Assembly: GCF_902498185.1 (NCBI RefSeq)
Contig: NZ_CABVIX010000007.1
Span: 1-64,000 of the forward strand
Length of the DNA stretch: 64,000 nucleotides
Source: Pseudomonas fluorescens
GTDB lineage: Bacteria > Pseudomonadota > Gammaproteobacteria > Pseudomonadales > Pseudomonadaceae
Reading direction: 5' to 3'
The position numbers and the translations under genes were made by a program. Below, piece by piece: positions 48,661 through 60,236 of the stretch (positions within the stretch are counted from its first letter, which is position 1; every line of letters begins with the position of its first letter). The notes under the pieces were generated by a model. That model was not told the DNA's origin and did not search any database. It worked only from the letters and a program-made list of their open reading frames with translations.

Positions 48661-49818
48661 TCAGGAGGCCACCGCGTCCGCCGGCGACACAATGCTCGTC
48701 TTGCCGCCACGCGAACGCCCCGAGCTCAGGTAGGCCGCGATCGATTCCTGTGTTACCTCGCCCAGGAACACCTGCTCGGCATCCAGTACCGGCAGCCACG
48801 AGCGGTTGAACTCGTACATCCGCGACAAGAGGATGCGCAGGTGCTCGTCATGCGAGGCAGTGGCGTTGAACTGACGCAGGAAGTCACCACAGGTGCCCTG
48901 CTGACGATGCAGGTCACGGCGGCGCACATAGCCCATGGCCTTGTTGCCGGCGTCGGTGACCACCACGTAGCGGCGGTCGTGCTCGTCCATCAGCTCGACG
49001 GCGTCATTGGCCGGGGTCTCGGGGCTCACTGACGGGGCGTTGTCCGCGGCATCCTCGGCACGCACCAGCAGCAGGCGCTTGAGGGTGCTGTCCTGGCCAA
49101 CGAAGTTGCTGACGAAGTCGTCCACCGGGTGCGCCAGCAAGGTGTCCGGATGATCGAGCTGCAGCAGCTTGCCCGCGCGGAAGATGGCGATCTTGTCGCC
49201 CAGCTTGATCGCTTCGTCGATGTCATGGCTGACCATGATCACAGTCTTGTTCAACGCGCGCTGCATCTCGAAGAACTCGTTCTGGATCATCTCGCGGTTG
49301 ATCGGGTCGACCGCGCCGAACGGCTCGTCCATCAGCAGGACGGGTGCATCGGCCGCCAATGCCCGGATCACGCCGATGCGCTGCTGCTGGCCGCCGGACA
49401 GTTCACGCGGGTAGCGCTGCAGGTATTGCTTGGGTTCGAGCTTGATCACGCTCATCAGCTCGCGAGCACGATCGTGGCACTTCTGCTTGTCCCAGCCGAG
49501 CAGGCGAGGGACCACGGTGATGTTCTCCTCGATGGTCATGTTGGGGAACAGTCCGATCTGCTGGATCACGTAGCCGATGCGCCGGCGCAGGGTGACTTCG
49601 TCCAGCCCGGTGGTGTCCTCGCCATTGATCAGTACCTTGCCCGAGGTGGGCGTGATCAGGCGGTTGATCATTTTCAGCGTGGTGCTCTTGCCACAGCCCG
49701 ACGGGCCGAGGAATACGCAGATTTCGCCTTCGTTGACGGTCAGGCTCACCGAGTCTACTGCCTTGACGTCCTTGCCGTTGGCTTTGAAGGTTTTGCTGAG
49801 GTTTTGAAGTTCGATCAT
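48661..49818 (-). CDS. Osmoprotectant ABC transporter ATP-binding protein (OpuCA-like)
   Basis: 385 aa from the ATG at 49818 (MIELQNLSKTF). Walker A GPSGCGKST, signature LSGGQQQRIGV, Walker B VLLMDEPFGAVD, and a C-terminal CBS pair (about 250-370) that senses ionic strength in this family. The four genes 48661-52101 form a quaternary amine (glycine betaine/choline) import system. Confidence 0.9.
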   Translation of the reverse strand: MIELQNLSKTFKANGKDVKAVDSVSLTVNEGEICVFLGPSGCGKSTTLKMINRLITPTSGKVLINGEDTTGLDEVTLRRRIGYVIQQIGLFPNMTIEENITVVPRLLGWDKQKCHDRARELMSVIKLEPKQYLQRYPRELSGGQQQRIGVIRALAADAPVLLMDEPFGAVDPINREMIQNEFFEMQRALNKTVIMVSHDIDEAIKLGDKIAIFRAGKLLQLDHPDTLLAHPVDDFVSNFVGQDSTLKRLLLVRAEDAADNAPSVSPETPANDAVELMDEHDRRYVVVTDAGNKAMGYVRRRDLHRQQGTCGDFLRQFNATASHDEHLRILLSRMYEFNRSWLPVLDAEQVFLGEVTQESIAAYLSSGRSRGGKTSIVSPADAVAS

Positions 49819-50468
49819 TTGCGCAGTCCTTCTGGAGTCAGGGTACGTTGCAGCCATTGCAGCAGCAGGTCGGCGATGATCGCCAGCAGGCTGACCAGCA
49901 CGGCGCCGACCAGCAGCATCGACATGTCGCTACGACTGATGGAGGTAAGGATGAGGACGCCCAGGCCACCGGCGCCGATGGTCGCGGCGATGGTCATGAC
50001 GCCGATGTTCATGACTACGGCGGTACGCACGCCGGCAAGAATCACCGGTACCGCAATGGGCAGCTCGACCATGCGCAGGCGCTGGCCGAAGGTCATGCCG
50101 ATGCCGCGTGCCGCTTCACGGATGCCCGGCTCGACATTGGTCAGCGCCAGGTAGGTGTTGCGCAAGATCGGCAGCAGTGAATAAAGAAAGACCGCGGTAA
50201 TCGCCGGCAGCGGGCCAAGACCCTGGCCGAACTTGGAGTAGAACGGCAGCAGCAGGCCGAACAGGGCGATCGAGGGAATGGTCAGCAGTACTGTCGCACT
50301 GGCCTGCAGCGGGCCGGCCAGGGACGGGAAGCGGGTCATCAGGATGCCCAGCGGCACGCCGAATAGGATCGCCAGGCTGACGGCAATGCCGACCAGGGTG
50401 ATGTGCTGCCAGGTCAATTGCAGGACCAGGGCCCAGTCCAGGTGGACGAAGGTGTCGAGCATGCTCAT
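49815..50468 (-). CDS. Osmoprotectant ABC transporter permease
   Basis: 217 aa with five to six membrane segments and the EAA-like loop EAARGIGMTFGQRLRMVELP. It overlaps the ATPase gene and the binding-protein gene by four bases each. Confidence 0.9.
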   Translation of the reverse strand: MSMLDTFVHLDWALVLQLTWQHITLVGIAVSLAILFGVPLGILMTRFPSLAGPLQASATVLLTIPSIALFGLLLPFYSKFGQGLGPLPAITAVFLYSLLPILRNTYLALTNVEPGIREAARGIGMTFGQRLRMVELPIAVPVILAGVRTAVVMNIGVMTIAATIGAGGLGVLILTSISRSDMSMLLVGAVLVSLLAIIADLLLQWLQRTLTPEGLRK

Positions 50469-51373
50469 GGCTGTACCTCGCTGATCGGGTGCTGGCGCAG
50501 GAACTCGGCGGCTACCTTGCTCGGACTCTGGTGCTCCACGTCGACCTTGGCATTGAGCTGGCGCATGGTTTCATCGTCGAACAGCTCGGCCAGCGGCTTG
50601 AGCTGGGCGGCGAGTTGCGGATTGGCGTCCAGCACCTGCTTGCGTACGACCGGCGCGGCGGTGTAGTCGGGGAAGTAGTGCTTGTCATCCTCGAGCAGCT
50701 TGAGGTTGAAGGCGTTCAGCCGGCCGTCGGTGGTGTACACCAGGCCGCTGAAAGTCTGGTTGTTGCGCAAGGCCGTGTAGACCAGGCCCGCGTCCATCTG
50801 GCGGATGTTCTCGCGGCCCACTTGCAGGTCGTAGGTTTCCTTCAGCCCGCCTAGACCATCGGGCCGGTTGGCGAACTCGGTGTCCAGCGCCACCAGGTGG
50901 TTGCGCGCCTTCTCATCACGCAGCACCCGGTTGAGGTCGGTGATGGTGTTGACCTGCGGGTAGGCCTCGGCCACCTTGCGGGGCAAGGCCAGCGCGTAGG
51001 TATTGCTGAACCTTGAGGGTGTCATCCAGATCAGCCCTTTTTGAGCGTCGAGTTCCTTGACCTTGGCGTAGGTCGCAGCGCTACTGGGCATGCGCTCCTC
51101 GATGTGGTTGTAGGCCACCAGCGAAACGCCGGTGTATTCCCACATCAGGTCCAGCTGCCCGGTTTCCTGTGCCTGGCGCGCCAGGCTGCTGCCCAGGCTC
51201 CCCGTGACACGGACTTCGTAGCCCTTGGCGTTGAGGTATTGAGCAGTGATTTCGGCAAGCACGGTCTGTTCGGTGAAGCCCCGTGCGCCGATACGGATCA
51301 GCGGTTTTTCCGCTGCCTGGGCAAATCCTGCGAACAGCAGGGCCGCGCCCATCAGCAAGGCGATTCTTTTCAT
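50465..51373 (-). CDS. Osmoprotectant ABC transporter substrate-binding protein
   Basis: 302 aa from the ATG at 51373, which opens a signal peptide (MKRIALLMGAALLFAGFAQA). OpuAC/ProX-like: IRIGARGFTEQTVLAEI, DLMWEYTGVSL, and aromatic residues likely to cage a quaternary amine. A longer in-frame reading upstream is a shadow of the second permease gene. Confidence 0.9.
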   Translation of the reverse strand: MKRIALLMGAALLFAGFAQAAEKPLIRIGARGFTEQTVLAEITAQYLNAKGYEVRVTGSLGSSLARQAQETGQLDLMWEYTGVSLVAYNHIEERMPSSAATYAKVKELDAQKGLIWMTPSRFSNTYALALPRKVAEAYPQVNTITDLNRVLRDEKARNHLVALDTEFANRPDGLGGLKETYDLQVGRENIRQMDAGLVYTALRNNQTFSGLVYTTDGRLNAFNLKLLEDDKHYFPDYTAAPVVRKQVLDANPQLAAQLKPLAELFDDETMRQLNAKVDVEHQSPSKVAAEFLRQHPISEVQP

Positions 51374-51387
51374 GGATTTTCCCTCTT

Positions 51388-52101
51388 TTACTGGGCCAGG
51401 CCGCGTTCGAGCCAGCGACGGCTGGAGTAATTCACCAGGGCGTCGAGCGTCAGGGCCAGCAGTGCCGTGCACGCGGCGCCCAGCATCAGCTGCGGCTGAT
51501 TGTTCAAGGCGATGCCAGGGAAGATCAGGCTGCCCAGGCTGTTGGCCCCGATCAGGAACGCCAGCGGTGCGGTACCTACATTCAGCGCCAAGGCCACGCG
51601 CACTCCGCCGACGATGATTGGCACGGCATTGGGCAACTCGACCTGCCACAGCGTCTGGCGTGGAGTCATGCCGATGCCGGTAGCGGCTTCCTTGAGCGAG
51701 GCGGGGACGTTTTTCAGGCCTTCGTAAGTGTTGCGTACGATCGGCAGGAGGGAGGCGAGGAACAGTGCGAAGATCGCAGGGCCTGCGCCGATGCCCAGGA
51801 AACTCAGGGCAATGGCCAATACAGCCAGGGGGGGGATGGTGTTGCCTATGTTGAAGAACTGCATGAACCGTTCGGCTTTGTCGACCCTGTGTGGCCGACT
51901 CAGGGCAATGCCAGCCGGGATGCCCACGGCAAGCGCCGCCGCCATCGAAGCCAGTACCAGTACCAGATGCGCTTGCAGGTAGAACCACAGGTCCTCGCGA
52001 TAGCGCGAGATTGTATCGATGCCGATCCAGTGGACCAGCAGGGCCAGGATGATGAGCACGGTGACCCATCCCAGCAGCCCTTTGCCATAGCGTTCAGCCA
52101 C
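51388..52101 (-). CDS. Osmoprotectant ABC transporter permease, second
   Basis: 237 aa, six membrane segments, loop KEAATGIGMTPRQTLWQVELP. First gene of the operon, 14 bases before the binding-protein gene. Confidence 0.9.
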   Translation of the reverse strand: MAERYGKGLLGWVTVLIILALLVHWIGIDTISRYREDLWFYLQAHLVLVLASMAAALAVGIPAGIALSRPHRVDKAERFMQFFNIGNTIPPLAVLAIALSFLGIGAGPAIFALFLASLLPIVRNTYEGLKNVPASLKEAATGIGMTPRQTLWQVELPNAVPIIVGGVRVALALNVGTAPLAFLIGANSLGSLIFPGIALNNQPQLMLGAACTALLALTLDALVNYSSRRWLERGLAQ

Positions 52102-52589
52102 GGGCAGACTCCTATTTTCTTGTCGGCGCGCACACTGTCGTGTCGGCTACCTGGGGTGGTGGCCAGCAGTGTGTTCGCGAGTAGCAGCGTGTGGTCCGCA
52201 GAAGGGATCGAAACACGCCATAAGCCAAGCCCCGTCAGGCTCGTGAAGCTGGTGCAGACAGCCCTGAAACGCGGGACTAGGCCGGCGGTTCAACAGGGGA
52301 GTGGACGTCTCCAGGGGCGCAAAGGTTCCCATCTGGGGAGGCGTTTGGCCAGTGTTAATCACCAAAGTGTGCGGAATTACGCACAAAAAATCTGCTGATT
52401 ATCCGGCCAAGGCCAGTGGATTAGCTGCTTTGCGACCACTTGTCATAAAGTCGGATAGTGCATGTAATCTTTTTTGATCGCGTTCTGTCGGCGCAGGAGC
52501 CCGCGCGCGTGGCGAACACCCTGCTGCGGCGCACTTCAACATCAGGTATGATATCGCCCCTTTTTCAATCCCCAGTCAGGCGATTTCCC
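52102..52589. other. Divergent upstream region, transporter operon and prfC
   Basis: About 490 bases with no gene. GGTATGATATC (52545-52555) gives a likely -10 box TATGAT for prfC; no good -35 box is seen. Confidence 0.4.
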
Positions 52590-54173
<1,584 letters not shown>

Positions 54174-54269
54174 TTCCAGAGGCTGTCGCCGCACTTAGAT
54201 GCCGGATTGAACATGAATCGTCCTGTCGGATGGCGACGATTCATGCCTGCGAAGCGTTAGACTGCCGAC

Positions 54270-54842
54270 ATGAACTACCTCGCACACCTTCATCTCGGCG
54301 GTCCTGCGCCGCAACAAATGCTCGGCAGCCTGTATGGCGATTTTGTCAAAGGGCCGCTGGAGGGGCGCTTCGAGCCCACGCTCGAGGCCGCCATCCGTCT
54401 GCACCGCTCGATCGACAGCTACACCGACAGCCATCCGCTGGTGCTGGCTGCCTTGGCGCGGTTCCCACGTGAGCGGCGGCGTTACGCGGGGATTGTCCTC
54501 GATGTGTTTTTCGATCACTGTCTGGCGCGGCATTGGGGAGACTATGCGCAGCAGCCGCTGGAGCAGTTCACCCGCAGGTTTTACCAGGTACTGCTGGCGG
54601 AGCCCCGGTTGCCTGGACGTCTGGCGGGGATCGCCCCGTTCATGGCGGCGGATGACTGGCTCGGGGCATACGGCGATTTCAATACGCTGGAGCAGGTGTT
54701 CGAGGGCATAGCGCGGCGGTTGTCCAGGCCGGAAGGAATGGCCGATGTGATGAGTGAGCTGGACAGTCTGTACGAGCCCTTGCTGGCTGACTTCCGGGCG
54801 TTCTATCCACAGCTGCAGGCGTTTGCTGCTACCCGCCTGTAG
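54270..54842 (+). CDS. acpH: Acyl carrier protein phosphodiesterase AcpH
   Basis: 190 aa, HD-type fold. MNYLAHLHLGGPAPQQMLGSL, GDFVKG and the metal-binding segment DVFFDHCLARHW fit AcpH, which removes the phosphopantetheine group from ACP. Confidence 0.9.
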   Translation: MNYLAHLHLGGPAPQQMLGSLYGDFVKGPLEGRFEPTLEAAIRLHRSIDSYTDSHPLVLAALARFPRERRRYAGIVLDVFFDHCLARHWGDYAQQPLEQFTRRFYQVLLAEPRLPGRLAGIAPFMAADDWLGAYGDFNTLEQVFEGIARRLSRPEGMADVMSELDSLYEPLLADFRAFYPQLQAFAATRL

Positions 54843-54902
54843 GAGAGGCGGTCCGACGTCCCGACTTGCCCGCGATGACGCCGGTAGGTGCACCAGGACT
54901 CA

Positions 54903-55691
54903 TCACGCTGCCTGGGTGTGACGACGCGGCAGCACCTCCACCTGCTCGACCCCAGACAACGCTGCTTGTACCCTTCGCTGCGCCTCGAGCGCCAACGCCG
55001 CGCGCTCGCGTCCCTTGCTCGGGATAGGCTCCAGCAGATGAATCTTCACCTCGCCGGCTTCTTCGGCACATAACCGCATCAGGTGCGACACCAGGTCGTC
55101 ATCGCCAACGAACGGTGCCACCGGGTCAGGCTGCCCGTTGCGCAGGTAGCTGATCGCCACTGGCTGCACCGGTGTGCCCTGATCTATGGCACCCGCCAGC
55201 AGCCGGCCATGGAATGTGCGCACACTGCGCCCATTGGTCGTGGTCCCTTCCGGGAAAATCAGCAGCGGCCTTGCCTGGCGCAGATGCCCGCCAATCTCCT
55301 CTCGCAATCGTTGCCCATCGCCGCCCCCGCGCCGAATGAACAACGTGCCCGCCTTCAACGCCAGCCACCCGGCCACTGGCCAGTGACGCACTTCGGCCTT
55401 GGACAGAAAGAACAGCGGTGTCAGCATGCCGAGCAGCGGAATATCGGTCCATGACACATGATTGCTGACCCACAGCATCGGCTGCCGCGGCACCGTACCG
55501 GTCACAGTCACGCGAAAGGGCAGGGCAGCGCTCAGGCGGTGCATGAATACCCGGCTCCATCGCTGGCGCCGCTCATCGGTGGCGCCCAACCCCAGGCGTG
55601 CGCCCAGGCTGAAGCAGCACGCCATGCCCAACCCCAGCAGGATCACCAGGACAATCCGTGACAGCCGGGCGATCACCCGCAATCTAAGCAT
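54903..55691 (-). CDS. olsA: Lyso-ornithine lipid O-acyltransferase OlsA (PlsC family)
   Basis: 262 aa. N-terminal membrane segment, acyltransferase box NHVSWTD (H-x4-D) and FPEGTTTNGRSV. Directly after olsB, so it probably adds the second acyl chain in ornithine lipid synthesis rather than acting as a general PlsC. Confidence 0.85.
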   Translation of the reverse strand: MLRLRVIARLSRIVLVILLGLGMACCFSLGARLGLGATDERRQRWSRVFMHRLSAALPFRVTVTGTVPRQPMLWVSNHVSWTDIPLLGMLTPLFFLSKAEVRHWPVAGWLALKAGTLFIRRGGGDGQRLREEIGGHLRQARPLLIFPEGTTTNGRSVRTFHGRLLAGAIDQGTPVQPVAISYLRNGQPDPVAPFVGDDDLVSHLMRLCAEEAGEVKIHLLEPIPSKGRERAALALEAQRRVQAALSGVEQVEVLPRRHTQAA

Positions 55692-56446
55692 CAGACCGCT
55701 GCCTTGAAGTGGCGGGCGTAGCGCGGGCAGAGGTCGTCGCGCTTGAGCAGGATGAACACGTCAGCGACCTGGAAGTCTTCGTCCCAGCAGGGCTCGCCGC
55801 AGATCTTTGCCCCCAGGCGCATGTAAGCCTTGAGCAACGGAGGCATCTCGGCGATGACATTGCCGGGCAGGGCCAGGCTGGGCAGCGGTTTCCTGGGCTC
55901 GGCGCGCAGATGCTCGGTGCACAGGTAGCGCTCGCGCAAGCGCTGCATGATGGCATGGGCCTGCACGCCGCCGTCCTGCATCGGGATGCTCGCACAGCCC
56001 ATCAGGTACCGGTAGCCACCCTCGTTGAGGACCTCGGCGAGCTCGCCCCAGAGCACGGCGATGGTGCCCCCGTTGCGGTAGGCGGAATCTACGCATGTAC
56101 GGCCAAGCTCGAGGATCGGGCCCTGCAGCTGTACCAGCCCGTGCAGGCTGAATTCTTCTTCGCTGTAAAAGCGCCCGAGGCTGCTTGCAGCCTGGTGATC
56201 GAGCAGGCGGGTGGTGGCTACCAATTGGCCGGTGCTCAGGTCGCGAACGCCGATGTGCTGGCAATGAATGTCGTAAGCGTCCATGTCCAGGCCCTGTTCG
56301 GCACCTTTGAGTCGGGCCTTGAACTCACCGCTGAACACCTTGAAACGCAGGGCCTGCGCCTCGTGCAGCGCCGCGGCGCCGACCAGGCGCTCGGCTTGCA
56401 GACGGCGTACAGTGCTGTTGTCGCCTGGGCGTGCGATCCGAGTCAT
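55691..56446 (-). CDS. olsB: L-ornithine N-acyltransferase OlsB
   Basis: 251 aa from the ATG at 56446, which has AGGGAG upstream. GNAT-like fold of the OlsB/hemolysin-type group: [49 protein letters not shown]. It joins a 3-hydroxyacyl chain from ACP to ornithine. It overlaps olsA by one base. AcpH nearby also acts on ACP, but a link is not shown. Confidence 0.87.
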   Translation of the reverse strand: MTRIARPGDNSTVRRLQAERLVGAAALHEAQALRFKVFSGEFKARLKGAEQGLDMDAYDIHCQHIGVRDLSTGQLVATTRLLDHQAASSLGRFYSEEEFSLHGLVQLQGPILELGRTCVDSAYRNGGTIAVLWGELAEVLNEGGYRYLMGCASIPMQDGGVQAHAIMQRLRERYLCTEHLRAEPRKPLPSLALPGNVIAEMPPLLKAYMRLGAKICGEPCWDEDFQVADVFILLKRDDLCPRYARHFKAAV

Positions 56447-56644
56447 TACGTGTCTCCCTAAGCCAGCCATCGGGGTACGGCCGGTCGGCCATGTCGCGCA
56501 AGGTCAGCCTAGGTAGATGGGGTGTCACCTCTGTGAAACTTCGGTGATGCTTGCATGACATGCCTGGGGTACACCCGAGGGTTGTCGCTTGCTGCCGTGA
56601 GGGCGGTTGGGTAATGTTGACGGCCCTGTGTACCGAGAGCTCCC

Positions 56645-57226
56645 ATGTTCAGACTGCCCCGTCTTCTGCTCGTCCTGCTGGTCGCCATCAGCCTGCCGGC
56701 CCAGGCCAACTGGCACCTGGATGGCGAGTCGTCGCGCCTGTCCTTCGTTACCAGCAAGAACGGCGATACTGCCGAGGTCCATCGGTTTCTCGTGCTGCAT
56801 GGCAAGGTTGATCGCAAGGGCGCCGCGCAGCTGAGGATCGAAATGGACTCGGTCAACAGTGGCATCCCGCTGCGAGACGAGCGCATGCGCAAGGACCTGT
56901 TCGAGTTCGCACGCTTTCCCGAGGCCTCTGTACAGGCCCAGCTCGACCTGGGGCCGATCACTGACCTGGCCAACGGTGCCCAGCTCGAGCTGCGGCTGCC
57001 GCTGACAGTGACTCTGCATGGCAAGAAGCACAGCTACAACGCCTTGCTGTTGGCCACGCGCCTCGACGAGCGGCGCTTCCAGGTGGTGACGCTGGAGCCG
57101 CTGATGCTGCGTGCGGAAGATTTCGACCTGATGCCTGGGCTTGCGGCTCTGCGCAAGGTTTCCGGCGTTGCTTCCATCAGCCCATCGGTACCGGTAAGCG
57201 CGGTACTGATCTTCAACGCCCGCTGA
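56645..57226 (+). CDS. YceI-like periplasmic protein
   Basis: 193 aa with a signal peptide (about 20 residues, ending LPAQANW). The lipocalin-like YceI barrel is seen in WHLDGESSRLSFVTSKNG, IEMDSVNSGIPLRDERMRKD and LTVTLHGKKHSYNA. Such proteins bind isoprenoid-type lipids. The next gene starts one base after its stop. Confidence 0.88.
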   Translation: MFRLPRLLLVLLVAISLPAQANWHLDGESSRLSFVTSKNGDTAEVHRFLVLHGKVDRKGAAQLRIEMDSVNSGIPLRDERMRKDLFEFARFPEASVQAQLDLGPITDLANGAQLELRLPLTVTLHGKKHSYNALLLATRLDERRFQVVTLEPLMLRAEDFDLMPGLAALRKVSGVASISPSVPVSAVLIFNAR

Positions 57227-57227
57227 C

Positions 57228-58385
57228 ATGGCCGGTCCGGTCTTCCCCTGGCGTGACGGCAACCAGTTCGAGCTGCTGATCGATGGACCCGCGTTTTTCC
57301 CGCGGATGCTGCTTGAAATCGTGCGCGCCGAATTCCAGGTCGACCTGGAGCTCTATCTGGTCGAGGCAGGAGGCTGTGCGCAGGCCGTGGTCCAGGCCCT
57401 GGAACAGGCCGCTTCGCATGGTGTGCAAGTACGCTGCCTGTTCGACGACTATGGCGCCGCCGCCTTTACCCCCGTCTTGCGTCAACGGCTCACGGCTGCG
57501 GGCGTGCAACTGCGTTGGTATAACCGCCTGAACTGGCGCCGCGGCGTGCGCAACCTCTACCGGGATCATCGCAAGTTGTTGCTGGTCGACCAGCGCTGGG
57601 GGGTGGTCGGTGGCACGGGAGTCACCGATGAGTTCTGGAAGCCGGGCGATGAGGTCAGCGAGTGGCATGAGGTGATGGTGGAGATGCAAGGTCCGATCGT
57701 CGTTGACTGGCAACTGTTGTTCGACCGTCAATGGCACGCCAACAACCGGCGCACCGCCTGGCGCCCGCCGCAGGGCTTCGGTTTGCAGCGCTTGCCCCGT
57801 GCACCTAGCCAGGGCTCGGGAATGGGCCGGGTGGCCTATGCCGATGCCCGTCAGCATCGGGATATCCTGCGCTCGCTGGTGCGCTCGCTGAACAGCGGCA
57901 GCCAGCGCATCTGGCTGGCGACCCCGTACTTCCTGCCGACCTGGAGCGTGCGCCGCTCGCTGCGCCGCGCTGCTGCCCGAGGGGTCGACGTACGCCTGCT
58001 GCTGACCGGCCCGCGCACCGATCACCCCTCGGTGCGCTATGCCGGACACCGTTACTACCCGCGCTTGTTGCGCGCTGGGGTCAAGATCTTCGAATACCAG
58101 CCGTGCTTTCTCCACCTCAAGATGGTGTTGGTCGATGACTGGGTGAGCATCGGCTCCTGCAACTTCGATCACTGGAACCTGCGCTTCAATCTCGAGGCCA
58201 ACCTCGAAGCACTCGATCCGCCTCTGACGGCTGCGGTGGCAGCGAGCTTCGAGCGTGATTTCGCGCAGAGCCTGGAAGTCGACCTGGACCACTGGCACGC
58301 GCGACCGCTGTGGCGGCGGTTCAAGCAGCGGGTATGGGGTGTGCTGGACAGGATGGTGGTGCTGCTGCTGGATCGGCGCAATTGA
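57228..58385 (+). CDS. clsB: Cardiolipin synthase-like phospholipase D protein (ClsB-like)
   Basis: 385 aa with two HKD motifs: HRKLLLVDQRW (about residue 111) and HLKMVLVDD (about 297), each followed by a GG or GS(C)N segment (GGTGVTDEFW, SIGSCNFDHWN). This is a phosphatidyl-transferase of the cardiolipin synthase type. Confidence 0.88.
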   Translation: MAGPVFPWRDGNQFELLIDGPAFFPRMLLEIVRAEFQVDLELYLVEAGGCAQAVVQALEQAASHGVQVRCLFDDYGAAAFTPVLRQRLTAAGVQLRWYNRLNWRRGVRNLYRDHRKLLLVDQRWGVVGGTGVTDEFWKPGDEVSEWHEVMVEMQGPIVVDWQLLFDRQWHANNRRTAWRPPQGFGLQRLPRAPSQGSGMGRVAYADARQHRDILRSLVRSLNSGSQRIWLATPYFLPTWSVRRSLRRAAARGVDVRLLLTGPRTDHPSVRYAGHRYYPRLLRAGVKIFEYQPCFLHLKMVLVDDWVSIGSCNFDHWNLRFNLEANLEALDPPLTAAVAASFERDFAQSLEVDLDHWHARPLWRRFKQRVWGVLDRMVVLLLDRRN

Positions 58386-58404
58386 AGGCCTGAAGACAGA
58401 TGCA

Positions 58405-58432
58405 AGAACGCCCGGCATGTGCCGGGCGTTCT
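58405..58432. terminator. Bidirectional terminator
   Basis: Perfect 13-bp arms (58405-58417 with 58420-58432) around a two-base loop between convergent clsB and fumarase genes. Confidence 0.85.
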
Positions 58433-58450
58433 GTTCACGCTTCGCAGCGC

Positions 58451-59974
58451 TTACTTGACTTCCACCGCCAGGCTTTCGGCGATCTTGTTCTGCCACAGCG
58501 CGGGACCGGTGATGTGCACCGATTCACCCTTGCTGTCGACGGCCACGGTGACGGGCATGTCCTTGACCTCGAACTCGTAGATCGCTTCCATGCCAAGCTC
58601 CGCGAAGGCCAGCACCTGGGACTTGCGGATCGCCTGGGCCACCAGGTAGGCGGCGCCGCCGACGGCCATCAGGTACACGGCCTTGTTGTCCTTGATCGCC
58701 TCAATGGCGGTCGGGCCACGCTCGGACTTGCCGATCATGCCCAGCAAGCCGGTCTGCTCGAGGATCTGGCGAGTGAACTTGTCCATGCGCGTGGCAGTGG
58801 TCGGGCCCGCCGGACCTACGACTTCGTCACCGACCGGGTCGACCGGGCCGACGTAGTAGATGAAGCGGCCCTTGAGGTCGACCGGCAGCTCTTCACCGCG
58901 GTTGAGCATCTCGACCATGCGCTTGTGCGCGGCATCGCGGCCGGTGAGCATCTTGCCGTTGAGCAGGACGGTTTCGCCCGGCTTCCAGCTCTGCACCTCT
59001 TCTGGCGTCAAGGTGTCGAGGTTTACCCGACGGGCCGACGGGCCGGCTTCCCAGACGATCTCGGGATAGGCATCCAGCGACGGCGCTTCGAGCTCGGCCG
59101 GGCCACTGCCGTCGAGCACGAAGTGAGCGTGGCGGGTGGCCGCGCAGTTGGGGATCATGCACACCGGCAACGAAGCGGCATGGGTCGGATAGTCCATGAT
59201 CTTGACGTCGAGCACGGTGGTAAGGCCGCCCAGGCCTTGGGCGCCGATGCCCAGCTGGTTGACCTTGTCGAACAGCTCCAGGCGCATCTCTTCGATACGG
59301 TTCTGCGGACCGCGGGCTTTCAGTTCATGGATGTCGATCGACTCCATGAGGACTTCCTTGGCCATGACCGCAGCCTTCTCGGCAGTGCCGCCGATGCCAA
59401 TGCCGAGCATGCCTGGCGGGCACCAGCCAGCGCCCATGGTCGGAACGGTCTTGAGCACCCAGTCGACGATCGAGTCGGATGGGTTGAGCATGACCATCTT
59501 CGACTTGTTCTCCGAACCGCCGCCCTTGGCCGCCACGTCCACTTCCACGGTGTTACCCGGGACGATGGAGTAGTGGATGACTGCCGGGGTGTTGTCCTTG
59601 GTGTTCTTGCGGGCACCGGCCGGGTCGGCCAGGATCGAGGCGCGCAGAACGTTCTCAGGCAGGTTGTAGGCGCGGCGCACGCCCTCGTTGATCATGTCGT
59701 CCAGGCCCATGGTGGCGCCGTCCCAGCGCACGTCCATGCCCACGCGCACGAACACGGTGACGATACCGGTGTCCTGGCAGATCGGCCGGTGGCCGGTGGC
59801 GCACATGCGCGAGTTGATCAGGATCTGGGCGATGGAGTCACGCGCAGCAGGCGACTCTTCACGCAGGTAGGCCTCGTGCATCGCCTGGATGAAATCAACG
59901 GGGTGGTAGTACGAAATGAATTGCAGGGCGTCGGCGACGCTCTGAATCAGGTCGTCTTGCTTGATCACGGTCAT
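58451..59974 (-). CDS. fumA: Fumarate hydratase class I
   Basis: 507 aa, [4Fe-4S] enzyme with fused alpha and beta domains. Cluster cysteines are likely in GHRPICQDTG, IPNCAATRH and GWCPPGMLGIGIGG. It hydrates fumarate to malate in the TCA cycle. Confidence 0.93.
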   Translation of the reverse strand: MTVIKQDDLIQSVADALQFISYYHPVDFIQAMHEAYLREESPAARDSIAQILINSRMCATGHRPICQDTGIVTVFVRVGMDVRWDGATMGLDDMINEGVRRAYNLPENVLRASILADPAGARKNTKDNTPAVIHYSIVPGNTVEVDVAAKGGGSENKSKMVMLNPSDSIVDWVLKTVPTMGAGWCPPGMLGIGIGGTAEKAAVMAKEVLMESIDIHELKARGPQNRIEEMRLELFDKVNQLGIGAQGLGGLTTVLDVKIMDYPTHAASLPVCMIPNCAATRHAHFVLDGSGPAELEAPSLDAYPEIVWEAGPSARRVNLDTLTPEEVQSWKPGETVLLNGKMLTGRDAAHKRMVEMLNRGEELPVDLKGRFIYYVGPVDPVGDEVVGPAGPTTATRMDKFTRQILEQTGLLGMIGKSERGPTAIEAIKDNKAVYLMAVGGAAYLVAQAIRKSQVLAFAELGMEAIYEFEVKDMPVTVAVDSKGESVHITGPALWQNKIAESLAVEVK

Positions 59975-60236
59975 GCAGCGCGCTCCTCTTTAAGACGGGA
60001 ACATTCGTAAAGGCTTTTCGACGCAGCCGACCAGCGTGTCGAATCGCCTTGCAAGGGGCGACGGCAGGCTAGGGCCGGCGCAAAAAGGCGCGGCAGTATA
60101 GCGCGCATCCGTGGCGGGTACACCTGCGAGTGGTCTGGACGAAAGTCTGAGCAGGCGCTCATCTTTTTTGACCAGATGCTGTCCTGCCCCGGGCTTTGGT
60201 CCTACAGTGGCGGTCAATCACAGTGGAGCGACACCA

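Noticed and set aside
51374-52069. N-terminal extension of the substrate-binding protein
   Set aside because: It is antisense-like frame noise over the second permease; the signal peptide at 51373 sets the true start.
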